This document shows positions 36,735-45,158 of a DNA stretch of 64,000 nucleotides, piece after piece. Position 1 is the stretch's first letter. The number at the start of each line of letters is the position of its first letter. Source of the stretch: Phaeobacter sp. CECT 5382 (GTDB taxonomy: Bacteria; Pseudomonadota; Alphaproteobacteria; Rhodobacterales; Rhodobacteraceae); assembly GCF_001457775.1 (NCBI RefSeq), contig NZ_CYSG01000001.1:62001-126000 (forward strand). Direction: 5' to 3'. Below the pieces are notes generated by a model. The model was not told the origin of the DNA and searched no databases. It saw only the letters and a program-made list of their open reading frames with translations. The position numbers and the translations under genes are program-made.

Positions 36735-38084
36735 ATGTTTGACAAGATCCTGATTGCCAACCGTGGCGAGATCGCGCTGCGCGTGATCCGGGCCTGCCGC
36801 GAGATGGGCATCAAATCGGTTGCGGTGCATTCCACGGCAGATGCCGATGCAATGCATGTGCGCATGGCCGATGAATCCGTCTGTATCGGCCCACCGTCCG
36901 GCGCGCAGAGCTATCTTTCGATCCCGGCCATTATCTCGGCCTGCGAGATCACCGGCGCGCAAGCGATCCACCCCGGCTATGGTTTTCTGTCGGAAAACGC
37001 CAATTTCGTGCAGATCATCGAAGACCATGGGCTGACCTTCATTGGTCCCTCGGCGGCTGATATCCGCACCATGGGGGACAAGATCACTGCCAAGGAAACC
37101 GCGCAAAAGCTGGGTATCCCGGTTGTGCCCGGATCTGAAGGCGGCGTGCCTGATGTGGAAGCTGCCCGCGAAGCCGCGGCCGACATGGGCTATCCTGTCA
37201 TCATCAAGGCTACCGCCGGTGGCGGCGGGCGTGGCATGAAAGTCGCCACCTCGGCGGCTGATATCGATGTCGCCTTCTCGACAGCCCGCTCCGAAGCAAA
37301 AGCCGCATTCGGCAATGACGAAGTCTACATGGAGAAATACCTCCAGAAGCCACGTCACATCGAAGTGCAGGTCTTTGGCGACGGCAAGGGCAATGGCGTG
37401 CATCTTGCTGAACGCGACTGTTCATTGCAGCGCCGTCACCAAAAGGTTTTTGAGGAGGCCCCCGGCCCCTCGATCAGCCCGGAAGAGCGCGCACGCATTG
37501 GCAAGATCTGCGCCGACGCCATTGGGGCAATGAAATACTCTGGTGCTGGCACCGTGGAATTTCTCTACGAGGACGGCGAGTTCTATTTCATCGAGATGAA
37601 CACCCGCCTGCAGGTGGAACACCCGGTCACCGAAGCCATCTTTGGCGTTGATCTGGTGCGCGAACAGATCCGCGTTGCCGAAGGCCTGCCGCTGTCGTTC
37701 ACTCAGGACGAGCTGCAGATCAACGGCCACGCCATTGAGGTGCGTATCAATGCCGAAAAGCTACCGAACTTCTCTCCCTGCCCCGGCAAGATCACCGCGT
37801 TTCACGCGCCGGGGGGTCTGGGGGTCCGGATGGATTCCGCGCTCTATGATGGCTATTCGATCCCGCCTTACTACGACAGCCTGATCGGCAAGCTGATCGT
37901 GCATGGCCGCGACCGTCCCGAAGCGTTGGCCCGTCTCAGCCGCGCATTGGGTGAGCTGATTGTCGATGGTATCGACACCACCGTACCGCTGTTTCACGCC
38001 CTGCTGGCAGAGCCCGACGTGCAGTCCGGCGACTACGGCATTCACTGGCTGGAACACTGGCTCGAAGAGAACCTCGGGGGCTGA
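36735..38084 (+). CDS. accC: acetyl-CoA carboxylase biotin carboxylase subunit
   Basis: 449 residues, standard length. Begins [20 protein letters not shown]; the ATP-grasp loop [24 protein letters not shown] and [16 protein letters not shown] are all present. Carboxylates the biotin on AccB using ATP and bicarbonate. Second gene of the accBC operon. Confidence 0.97.
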   Translation: MFDKILIANRGEIALRVIRACREMGIKSVAVHSTADADAMHVRMADESVCIGPPSGAQSYLSIPAIISACEITGAQAIHPGYGFLSENANFVQIIEDHGLTFIGPSAADIRTMGDKITAKETAQKLGIPVVPGSEGGVPDVEAAREAAADMGYPVIIKATAGGGGRGMKVATSAADIDVAFSTARSEAKAAFGNDEVYMEKYLQKPRHIEVQVFGDGKGNGVHLAERDCSLQRRHQKVFEEAPGPSISPEERARIGKICADAIGAMKYSGAGTVEFLYEDGEFYFIEMNTRLQVEHPVTEAIFGVDLVREQIRVAEGLPLSFTQDELQINGHAIEVRINAEKLPNFSPCPGKITAFHAPGGLGVRMDSALYDGYSIPPYYDSLIGKLIVHGRDRPEALARLSRALGELIVDGIDTTVPLFHALLAEPDVQSGDYGIHWLEHWLEENLGG

Positions 38085-38099
38085 TCCAGCCTTCACGCG

Positions 38100-38122
38100 G
38101 GGCGCGACACCGGTTCGCGCCC
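38100..38122. terminator. terminator-like hairpin after accC
   Basis: GGGCGCGA and TCGCGCCC (8 bp stem, 7 nt loop) stand 16 bp after the accC stop. Only a weak T-rich stretch follows (TGCTATTTCT), so read-through into aat is possible. Confidence 0.45.
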
Positions 38123-38195
38123 TGCTATTTCTAGGGCCCTCAATTCAATGGGCCTGTTCCAATTCCCCGACCCTGGCGAATAAACAGGCGGATAG

Positions 38196-38840
38196 ATGAG
38201 CCTCACCCCGGATCTTTTGCTGCATGCCTATTCCGTCGGTGTCTTTCCGATGGCTGAACACCGCGAAGATGATGATATCTTCTGGGTGGATCCAAAACGC
38301 CGTGGCATCTTTCCCATCGAAGACTTCCATATCTCGCGCTCTTTGGCCAAAGTGATCCGCAGTGGCCGGTTTGAGGTTTCCGTGAACCGTGCCTTTGCAC
38401 AGGTGGTTGAGGCCTGCGCCGACCGTGACGAAACCTGGATTAACGCCGAAATTTTCGCACGCTATCAAGAGCTTCACGCCATGGGCCACGCCCATTCACT
38501 GGAGGTCTGGCAAAAAGGTGATCAGGATGGCGTTCTGGTCGGCGGTGTCTATGGGGTGTCTCTGGGCGCGGCTTTTTTTGGCGAAAGCATGTTCTCGCAT
38601 CAGCGCGATGCGTCCAAAGTGGCGCTGGCCTATTTGATGGATCGTCTGAAACAGGCCGGGTTTCGCCTCTGTGACACGCAGTTTCTCACTCCGCATCTGG
38701 CCTCATTGGGGGCTATCGAAATCAGCCGGGCCGCTTATAAGGCCCGCCTGCAACAGGCACTGGAGTATGAGGCGGATTTTGACGCACCGGACCTCCCCGC
38801 GCCTCAGCTGCTTTTGCAGCGCATGACCCAGACATCATAG
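38196..38840 (+). CDS. aat: leucyl/phenylalanyl-tRNA-protein transferase
   Basis: 214 residues. Adds Leu or Phe from aminoacyl-tRNA to proteins with N-terminal Arg or Lys, marking them for ClpAP through the N-end rule. Conserved blocks: LLHAYSVGVFPM, WVDPKRRGIFP, GGVYGVSLGAAFFGESMF and DTQFLTPHLASLGA. Its last 37 bp overlap the convergent DUF2155 gene. Confidence 0.96.
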   Translation: MSLTPDLLLHAYSVGVFPMAEHREDDDIFWVDPKRRGIFPIEDFHISRSLAKVIRSGRFEVSVNRAFAQVVEACADRDETWINAEIFARYQELHAMGHAHSLEVWQKGDQDGVLVGGVYGVSLGAAFFGESMFSHQRDASKVALAYLMDRLKQAGFRLCDTQFLTPHLASLGAIEISRAAYKARLQQALEYEADFDAPDLPAPQLLLQRMTQTS

Positions 38841-39208
38841 CGGCTGTGATCCAGCGCCGAAAGGGCCGGGCTGGAGGCGATCATCCAACCTTCGAAATAG
38901 ACTTCACCGTTCTGTGGATTCCGTACCGTGAGATAGGCATAGGCATCGCCAGTCGGGTTGTCCTTGGGATAGCGGCATTCCGACAGGGTGACGATGACGC
39001 CAAAAATCGCAGCACTACCGCCGACCTGAACCTCGGCATCCATGGTGTGGCCGTTCACCTTGTCGAGGCCGCGCAGCACTGCTGCGGTACCACGTTCTGC
39101 CGGTTCTTGCGCTGCCACCGGCGTGGATATCAGACCTGCTAGGCCCAACCCGAGAACACCCAGAACCAATCTGAGGCGCGCGCGCCCTGACCACTGAGCC
39201 AATCTCAC
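38804..39208 (-). CDS. DUF2155 periplasmic protein
   Basis: 134 residues with a signal peptide ending PVAAQEP (~34). DUF2155 text: AVLRGLDKVNGHTMDAEVQV, LSECRYP and VWVMRCKSS (two Cys likely disulfide-linked). The GTG start overlaps the mlaD stop by 4 bases (GTGA). Function unknown; the neighbourhood NDUFA12-mlaD-DUF2155-aat is one I associate with Rhodobacterales and relatives, hinting at envelope maintenance. Confidence 0.88.
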   Translation of the reverse strand: MRLAQWSGRARLRLVLGVLGLGLAGLISTPVAAQEPAERGTAAVLRGLDKVNGHTMDAEVQVGGSAAIFGVIVTLSECRYPKDNPTGDAYAYLTVRNPQNGEVYFEGWMIASSPALSALDHSRYDVWVMRCKSS

Positions 39209-39657
39209 GACTCGTCTCCGCCACCAGCGACAAATTTGACCAGAAGCGAGATCAGACTGACTGCCCCCTGGGTATCCAGAACCTCATCACCGGGTTCAAA
39301 GTTGAATGGGGATCCGCCCGGCATCACTTCCACGAAGTTTCCGCCCAACAGCCCCTCAGAAGAGATGATGATGGCGCTGTCATCGGGGATCTGAATGCCT
39401 TCGAGCACGGAAAACTGGGTATCTGCCCGAAAGGTTTCAGCGTTGAGATCAACCCCTGTCACCGTGCCGATTTTCACACCAGCGAGACGGACATCAGTGC
39501 CAACCCCCACGCCTTCGAGTGAGCGAAACGAGGCGGCAAGCTCATAGCCCGCACGGCCCGTTGAAATACCTGCGGCCTGACCTGCGTAGACGGCAAAGCC
39601 CAAAGCAGCCGCCAGGACCACGCCGCCAGCCAGAACTTCGGTAATATTATGAGACAT
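39205..39657 (-). CDS. mlaD: outer-membrane lipid asymmetry protein MlaD
   Basis: 150 residues. N-terminal membrane anchor (~8-26) and one MCE domain (SFRSLEGVGVGTDVRLAGVKIG; SSEGLLGGNFVEVMPGG). MlaD forms a hexameric ring that carries phospholipids between outer and inner membranes with MlaFEB. The other mla genes are not in the window. Coupled to the DUF2155 gene by a 4-base overlap. Confidence 0.93.
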   Translation of the reverse strand: MSHNITEVLAGGVVLAAALGFAVYAGQAAGISTGRAGYELAASFRSLEGVGVGTDVRLAGVKIGTVTGVDLNAETFRADTQFSVLEGIQIPDDSAIIISSEGLLGGNFVEVMPGGSPFNFEPGDEVLDTQGAVSLISLLVKFVAGGGDES

Positions 39658-39798
39658 GACAAGACTGCCTAGATGTAACTGTCAGAAAGATTTGAACAAC
39701 AGCAGCGCTGGCCGCCGGTCCACAGAAATAGCCTGTGCCTGAAATTCTGCCCCGGATCCTGCTCAAAAGACCGCATAGGGCCGAATCCTGAGCAGGTC

Positions 39799-40185
39799 TT
39801 ATTCGGGAACCCAGGCCTCGTAATCGCTGCGCGGTTTTGGGTCATGACCACTGCGAATGGAGCCACTTGGTGCATAGGCCATCTGGGTGCCTGTCAGGTT
39901 TTCCTGATGTGGCTTTTCCCAAGACTTGTGCTTCAGCGGTTTTTTGCTCGGCAACTCATCAAAGGTCCGGTGCAGCCAGCCATGCCAGTCGGCGTCCACG
40001 CGTGAAGCCTCAACCTCGCCGTTGAAAATCACCCAGCGGCGGCTGTCATCGGCGGTGTGATAGAACACATTGCCCTGATTGTCTTCGCCCACCTTGATGC
40101 CTTTGCGGGCGGTGAAAATCTGGGTATTCAGCGTCTGACCGTTCCACCAGGTCACAGCGCGCAAAAGGGTGTTCAGGATTCCCAT
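39799..40185 (-). CDS. NADH:ubiquinone oxidoreductase accessory subunit NDUFA12
   Basis: 128 residues from the ATG at 40183-40185 (GGAGG site). Homologue of mitochondrial NDUFA12/B17.2: GRKVGEDNQGNVFY-like segment, RRWVIFNGEVEASRVDADWH and WLHRTFDELP. An alphaproteobacterial supernumerary subunit of complex I, bound near the N module. The 141-bp gap before mlaD shows nothing notable. Confidence 0.93.
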   Translation of the reverse strand: MGILNTLLRAVTWWNGQTLNTQIFTARKGIKVGEDNQGNVFYHTADDSRRWVIFNGEVEASRVDADWHGWLHRTFDELPSKKPLKHKSWEKPHQENLTGTQMAYAPSGSIRSGHDPKPRSDYEAWVPE

Positions 40186-40298
40186 TGATGCCTCCAAAGA
40201 TATCAGTACCGATATGACGCAATTTCCCGCCAAGGTCCAGTGGCTTGCATCAGCCAGACTGGCCCCCGGCGGGTTTTGGCATAGCTATCGTGATTGCC

Positions 40299-40844
40299 TT
40301 AAGTTTCGGTAGCCTGCGCGTTTTGTTCACAAAATGTGAGCCGGTTGCCAAATGGATCCGTCAGCGACACTTGCAGCCCCCAGGGCAGCTGTTCAATTCC
40401 TGGGTTTATATTTGCATAGCCCTTGGCTTTCAGCTCCCTGTGCAGGGCTTTTATCCCAGAGATCGGAATGAAACTGCGCCCACCCGGCGTGGCATCGCCG
40501 TGATGTTCGCTGATGTGCAACTGGCAGTCTGACCGAGAGACCTGCATATAGAGCGGCAGATGCGCCTCAAACCGGTGCTGCCAATCGATAGCAAACCCCA
40601 GATAATCCACATAGAATTCCTGCGCCTTTGCGGCGTCAAAGCTACGGATGATGGGGATCGCCGGGCTGATATTGGGATGCTGTGACTTTGCAGTGATCCG
40701 TGCTGAAAGCACATTCCAATCGGGCATATCAAACTGGCGGGCCACCAGCTCCAGTGATTGTGCATGCGTCAGAGCAACCCCATTCTCTGCGAGAGAAGAG
40801 CGAAGCACCTTCGCCATTGTTTTTGCGTCAGAAAAATCGCGCAT
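40299..40844 (-). CDS. glyoxalase-superfamily protein with N-terminal regulatory domain
   Basis: 181 residues. The first ~50 (DAKTMAKVLRSSLAENGVAL, HAQSLELVARQFDMPDWNVL) match the glyoxalase-related helical domain found ahead of vicinal-oxygen-chelate folds. The rest is a VOC domain similar to bleomycin-resistance or glyoxalase proteins (FYVDYLGFAIDWQHRF, LTDPFGNRLTF). A complete metal-binding set is not obvious, so binding rather than catalysis is possible. Monocistronic. Confidence 0.8.
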   Translation of the reverse strand: MRDFSDAKTMAKVLRSSLAENGVALTHAQSLELVARQFDMPDWNVLSARITAKSQHPNISPAIPIIRSFDAAKAQEFYVDYLGFAIDWQHRFEAHLPLYMQVSRSDCQLHISEHHGDATPGGRSFIPISGIKALHRELKAKGYANINPGIEQLPWGLQVSLTDPFGNRLTFCEQNAQATET

Positions 40845-40972
40845 TGCGTCTGTCCTATTACAGCGGCAGATCCATCTGTCAGCGCACGCGTTACCTCAAG
40901 ATCTGCCTTTTGCAAAAAGGACGGAATACTTGGAGAAATGGTATGTTCACCCTGCCCGAACCGGACTGCGCG

Positions 40973-41019
40973 CAGCAGGCCATACCGGCCTGCTGCCACC
41001 GTAGATGCTGCCGGTATGG
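40973..41019. other. overlapping alternative hairpins downstream of ridA-like gene
   Basis: CAGCAGGCC (40973-40981) pairs with GGCCTGCTG (40987-40995), and CCATACCGG (40980-40988) pairs with CCGGTATGG (41011-41019). The two 9-bp stems share bases and cannot coexist. They lie in the 215-bp gap after the RidA-like gene at 41060. Confidence 0.6.
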
Positions 41020-41059
41020 GGTGCAACTCAATAGTTGACTAAAATAGGTGGATTTAAAC

Positions 41060-41416
41060 CTATGGCGCCAGGGCGGTCACTTCAATCTCGATCCGGTATT
41101 TCGGATCGATCAAGCCGCATTCGATCATCGTCGCCGCCGGAGGATTGTCGCCAAAGGTTTCAGCCAGCATGGGCCAGCAGGCATCAAATTCGTGACGGTC
41201 CGGCAGGTAGTAATTCACCCGCACAATATCGGCGAAACTGGCACCGGCATCGGCCAGCGCTTTGGCAATAGTCTCCAGCGCCGACTGGCACTGCGTTATC
41301 ACATCTTCGCCCTGCCCCACAGTCCCCGCCACATGCACAAAGCCCCCCGCGACCACGGCCCGGCAATAGCCAACCTTTGCCTCGAACTCGCCGCCTGATG
41401 AAATACGCCGGATCAT
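41060..41416 (-). CDS. RidA family protein (second copy)
   Basis: 118 residues. Text VVAGGFVHVAGTVGQ, ETIAKALADAGASFADIVRV and the C-terminal RIEIEVTALAP place it in the YjgF/RidA family, in a different subgroup from the protein at 17318. The position equivalent to the catalytic Arg is not occupied by the RPP-type motif, so deaminase activity is uncertain. A GGAGTG site precedes the ATG. Monocistronic. Confidence 0.87.
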   Translation of the reverse strand: MIRRISSGGEFEAKVGYCRAVVAGGFVHVAGTVGQGEDVITQCQSALETIAKALADAGASFADIVRVNYYLPDRHEFDACWPMLAETFGDNPPAATMIECGLIDPKYRIEIEVTALAP

Positions 41417-41444
41417 TGTGTCACTCCTGTCTTAGATCATTGGC

Positions 41445-41476
41445 AAAAGAAAACGGCGCAGGTTTCCCCACGCCGT
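41445..41476 (-). terminator. clpX terminator
   Basis: On the minus strand ACGGCG and CGCCGT (6 bp stem, 12 nt loop) are followed by TTTCTTTT, 26 bp after the clpX stop. Confidence 0.7.
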
Positions 41477-41502
41477 GATCAAATTGAAAAAACTTCAAAA
41501 CC

Positions 41503-42771
41503 TTAGCTCGCCGAAGCTGGTTCTTTCTCTGCATCCGAATGGATCATCAGCGGCTGCGCATCCGATGTCACAGCCTCTTCATTGACCACAACCTTGGTGA
41601 CGCTTTCCATACCGGGCAACTCAAACATAGTTTCCAGCAGCAGATCCTCAAGAATGGAGCGCAGACCACGCGCGCCGGTTTTACGTTCGATCGCACGTTT
41701 TGCGATGGCGCTCAGGGCTTCTTCGGTAAAGTCCAACTCGGTCTCTTCCAGCTCGAACAGGCGCTGATACTGTTTCACCAGCGCGTTCTTCGGCTTGGTC
41801 AGGATGGTGACAAGCGCGTCCTCATCCAGATCTTCGAGTGTTGCCAGAACCGGCAGACGGCCCACAAATTCCGGGATCAGACCGAATTTCAGCAGATCTT
41901 CGGGCTCGAGATCCTGGAAGATTTCGCCAACACCGCGGTCATCGTTGTTACGCACATCGGCACCAAAGCCCATGGCAGAGCCCTTGCCGCGGGCGGCAAT
42001 GATACGATCAAGACCGGCAAACGCACCGCCGCAGATGAACAGGATATTGGTGGTGTCCACTTGCAGGAATTCCTGCTGTGGATGTTTGCGCCCGCCCTGT
42101 GGTGGAACCGAAGCTACGGTGCCTTCCATCAGTTTCAGAAGCGCCTGCTGCACGCCCTCGCCCGACACATCGCGGGTGATCGAAGGGTTTTCAGACTTGC
42201 GGGTGATTTTATCAACTTCGTCGATATAGACGATGCCGCGCTGCGCGCGCTCGACGTTGTACTCCGACGCCTGCAGCAGTTTCAGGATGATGTTTTCAAC
42301 ATCTTCACCCACATAACCGGCCTCGGTCAGCGTGGTGGCATCGGCCATGGTAAAGGGTACATCCAGAATACGTGCCAACGTCTGCGCCAGCAGCGTCTTG
42401 CCGCAACCGGTGGGGCCGATCAGCAGGATGTTGGATTTTGCCAGCTCGATGTCATTACCAGCCTTTTGCGCATGGTTCAGGCGCTTGTAGTGGTTGTGCA
42501 CCGCCACAGACAAAACCTTTTTCGCCATGGCCTGACCAATCACATAGTCATCCAGCACTTCGCAGATGTCTTTTGGGCTGGGCACACCATCTGTTGCCTT
42601 CAGGCCAGATGCCTTAGTCTCTTCGCGGATGATATCCATGCAGAGTTCGACGCATTCGTCGCAGATGAACACGGTTGGCCCCGCAATCAGTTTGCGCACC
42701 TCATGCTGGCTTTTGCCGCAGAAGCTGCAGTAAAGCGTGTTCTTGCTGTCGCCACTCGAATTCGTCGCCAT
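41503..42771 (-). CDS. clpX: ATP-dependent Clp protease ATP-binding subunit ClpX
   Basis: 422 residues, full length. N-terminal zinc-binding domain (CSFCGKSQ and CDECVELC), Walker A GPTGCGKT, Walker B VYIDEVDK, the GYVGEDVEN pore loop and a ClpP-docking loop. Unfolds tagged substrates and feeds them to ClpP. Lies 166 bp after clpP on the same strand, the usual clpPX arrangement. Confidence 0.98.
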   Translation of the reverse strand: MATNSSGDSKNTLYCSFCGKSQHEVRKLIAGPTVFICDECVELCMDIIREETKASGLKATDGVPSPKDICEVLDDYVIGQAMAKKVLSVAVHNHYKRLNHAQKAGNDIELAKSNILLIGPTGCGKTLLAQTLARILDVPFTMADATTLTEAGYVGEDVENIILKLLQASEYNVERAQRGIVYIDEVDKITRKSENPSITRDVSGEGVQQALLKLMEGTVASVPPQGGRKHPQQEFLQVDTTNILFICGGAFAGLDRIIAARGKGSAMGFGADVRNNDDRGVGEIFQDLEPEDLLKFGLIPEFVGRLPVLATLEDLDEDALVTILTKPKNALVKQYQRLFELEETELDFTEEALSAIAKRAIERKTGARGLRSILEDLLLETMFELPGMESVTKVVVNEEAVTSDAQPLMIHSDAEKEPASAS

Positions 42772-42868
42772 GGTCTACCTTTCAGTCCGCTCGGATCGCC
42801 GGCTTCTCCGGGCTCTCCGCCTTTTAGCCAGCTTATGACAGCCTACCAGCCGCCACAATGTCAAAATA

Positions 42869-42915
42869 TGTGCCCCGTGAAAACCGGGGAAGAACCAGAT
42901 TAAATCCGGGGCACA
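42869..42915. other. competing hairpins in the clpP-clpX gap
   Basis: TGTGCCCCG (42869-42877) pairs with CGGGGCACA (42907-42915), while its inner CCCCG (42873-42877) can instead pair with CGGGG at 42885-42889. They stand just after the clpP stop on the clpPX transcript and may tune clpX expression. Confidence 0.55.
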
Positions 42916-42937
42916 CAACGCGTGTTACAGCCTAGGA

Positions 42938-43570
42938 TCAGCTGACGTCTTCGTCACCCTTGGCGCGATTTTCGACGATTTCGTCGATCAGACCAAAGGC
43001 TTTAGCTTCTTCGGGATCCATAAAGTTATCGCGTTCCAGCGCCGCTTCAACCTTGTCCAGCTCCTGCCCGGTGTGCTTGACGTAGATTTCATTCAACCGA
43101 CGCTTCAGCTTCAGGGTTTCTTCGGCATGGATCATGATATCGGTGGCCTGGCCCTGAAAGCCGCCCGAAGGCTGGTGCACCATAACGCGGGAATTGGGCA
43201 GCGAGAAGCGCATGCCTTTTTCACCAGCGGTCAGCAGCAAGGAACCCATCGAGGCCGCCTGGCCGATCACCAAGGTTGAAACCTTGGGTTTGATATACTG
43301 CATGGTGTCATAGATCGACAGACCCGAGGTCACAACGCCGCCGGGGGAGTTGATATACATCGAAATCTCTTTCGAGGGATTCTCTGCCTCAAGATGCAAA
43401 AGCTGCGCCACGATCAGCGAAGACATGCCATCATGTACAGGACCGTTGAGGAAAATGATCCGCTCTTTCAGCAGGCGGGAAAAGATATCATAGGCCCGCT
43501 CGCCACGGCTGGTCTGTTCGACCACCATGGGCACGAGGGTATTCATATAAGTTTCTCTGGGATCAATCAT
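42938..43570 (-). CDS. clpP: ATP-dependent Clp protease proteolytic subunit ClpP
   Basis: 210 residues from ATG at 43570; ATG at 43546 is an alternative, but the longer form matches relatives. Catalytic triad S107 (GQAASMGS), H132 (MVHQPSGG) and D181. Serine protease forming the double-heptamer barrel used by ClpX and ClpA. Upstream of clpX. Confidence 0.98.
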   Translation of the reverse strand: MIDPRETYMNTLVPMVVEQTSRGERAYDIFSRLLKERIIFLNGPVHDGMSSLIVAQLLHLEAENPSKEISMYINSPGGVVTSGLSIYDTMQYIKPKVSTLVIGQAASMGSLLLTAGEKGMRFSLPNSRVMVHQPSGGFQGQATDIMIHAEETLKLKRRLNEIYVKHTGQELDKVEAALERDNFMDPEEAKAFGLIDEIVENRAKGDEDVS

Positions 43571-43984
43571 GCGAACCTGCCTGCGTTATGTACTGTCCGG
43601 CACCATACCCGACAGAGTGTTACTTGAGTCTTAGTATCGCCCCCAAAGGCCTGCAAGAGGTACAGGTTGTTTTTACGCAACCCATCGCATCCTCGCATCA
43701 TTGCGTGATCGGAGTGTGATTGGGCATTTTAACGCATCCAGATCGCTCCGGCGTGATCAGCTCTGAAACCGATGCTGCCGCTGGCTGTCGCAAATCATCA
43801 GAGCGCCGTCGCAATTTCTAGGCACAAAGGAGGAAATGCACAGTACGACATCTGTACGACAACGGTAGGGCACGGGTGAAAAAGTGTGACGCTACGTCCT
43901 CTGGAGGTGTCGCAAAACGTAAGACCTCCATCTTGCGCCTTATTGCACTGCGGGAATCCCCCGCCCTCGGATCAGGATGCCGCC
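43571..43984. other. intergenic region between clpP and glxA-type regulator
   Basis: 414 bp of divergent upstream DNA. It must hold the promoters for clpPX (leftward) and the AraC-family gene (rightward). Neither strand offers an ORF with coding character, and I see no repeat or strong hairpin. Confidence 0.5.
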
Positions 43985-44992
43985 ATGACAGAAGACAGTT
44001 TTGTTCAAAAGGGGGCCTCGGCAACTCTGGCAGTTCCTTTTGAGGGCGCGCCGCAGGATTTCTTTTTTCTGTTGTTGCCCAAGGCGACAATGTTGCCCAT
44101 TGCGGCGGCGATCGAGCCACTGCGCATCGCAAATCAGGTCACCAATACGAAATTGTACCGCTGGTTCATCCTCACCGAGGATGGCAATCCGGTACGCTGT
44201 TCAAACGGCATGATGGTGACGCCGGATATGCCGCTGCAACCGCTGCCTTCGGATGCGGCCGGTTTTGTCTGCGCCGGGGTTGAGCCGCAATCCACCGCCG
44301 GAGAGGCAACCCTGAACTGGCTGCGCCGCGAAAGCCGTTTCGGCCGATCAGTTGGCGGCATCTGCACCGGGGCCTTTGCGCTGGCGCAGGCTGGTCTGAT
44401 CCGCGATCAAGCCTTTACGCTGCACTGGGAAAACCAGCCCGGCTTTCAGGAAAGCTACCCCGATCTGGAACCCACAGCCAATACCTTCGAGATCAGCGGT
44501 GCCTTGATGACCTGCGGGGGCGGCAATGCTGCGACCGACCTGATGCTGAACCTGATCGAGGCGCGTCATGGCAAGCAACTTGCGATCATTGTTGCCGATA
44601 TGTGTCTGCACGTCCGCTCCGGTGGTCAGGCTGCGCCGCAGAAATCCAACTTTGCCGTCGCCATCGGTAGCCGCAATCAGCGCCTGCTCAACGCGCTGCA
44701 ACTGATGCAATCCGCCATTGAGGAACCCCTGTCGATTGGCGAGCTTTGTGATCGCCTTGATATCTCACGCCGCCAGCTGGAACGGCTGTTCTCGCGCTAT
44801 CTCAATCAAAGCCCGATGCATGTCTATTTCGACATGCGCCTCAGCCATGCCTTTGCTCTGATGAATGAAACCTCGATGAGCGTCACAGAGATTGCGCTGG
44901 CCTCCGGTTTCAACAGCTCGACGCATTTCTCACGCCAATTCAAACGCAAATTCGGCGCCTCACCGCATTTTTTCCGCAAGGGATGGAACTGA
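43985..44992 (+). CDS. GlxA family AraC-type transcriptional regulator
   Basis: 335 residues from the ATG at 43985. The N-terminal DJ-1/PfpI-like amidotransferase domain (FFFLLLPKATMLPIAAAIEPL, GGICTGAFALAQAGL with the nucleophile-position Cys) joins a C-terminal AraC/XylS DNA-binding domain (LSIGELCDRLDISRRQLERL; EIALASGFNSSTHFSRQFKR). The group contains GbdR, which controls glycine betaine and carnitine breakdown; the ligand here is unknown. Monocistronic with its own terminator. Confidence 0.9.
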   Translation: MTEDSFVQKGASATLAVPFEGAPQDFFFLLLPKATMLPIAAAIEPLRIANQVTNTKLYRWFILTEDGNPVRCSNGMMVTPDMPLQPLPSDAAGFVCAGVEPQSTAGEATLNWLRRESRFGRSVGGICTGAFALAQAGLIRDQAFTLHWENQPGFQESYPDLEPTANTFEISGALMTCGGGNAATDLMLNLIEARHGKQLAIIVADMCLHVRSGGQAAPQKSNFAVAIGSRNQRLLNALQLMQSAIEEPLSIGELCDRLDISRRQLERLFSRYLNQSPMHVYFDMRLSHAFALMNETSMSVTEIALASGFNSSTHFSRQFKRKFGASPHFFRKGWN

Positions 44993-45053
44993 GAGCATCC
45001 CGCGCCGTTGGATAGCGCCCACAATATCGTCTGAAGGGCCGAGCCCCAAAAGC

Positions 45054-45085
45054 AAAAGACCGCAGCCCGAAGCCTGCGGTCTTTT
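45054..45085. terminator. terminator after the GlxA-type regulator
   Basis: AAAAGACCGCAG and CTGCGGTCTTTT form a 12-bp perfect stem with an 8-nt loop, followed by GTTTC. The symmetrical A/T ends make it usable for the convergent methyltransferase gene too. Confidence 0.88.
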
Positions 45086-45158
45086 GTTTCAAATGCGATG
45101 TTTCTCTAGCTCAAATGCCTCTTCGTCTTGCGGCGACGGGCAGAACAGTCTCCGATCT

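Noticed and set aside
41539-42903. 454-codon open frame on the plus strand across clpX
   Set aside because: Fully antisense to clpX, which has every family motif; the plus frame has no recognisable domain and arises from GC-rich codon use.
43818-44132. 104-codon minus-strand frame upstream of and within the GlxA-type gene
   Set aside because: Mostly antisense to the regulator and Arg/Pro-rich; no support.
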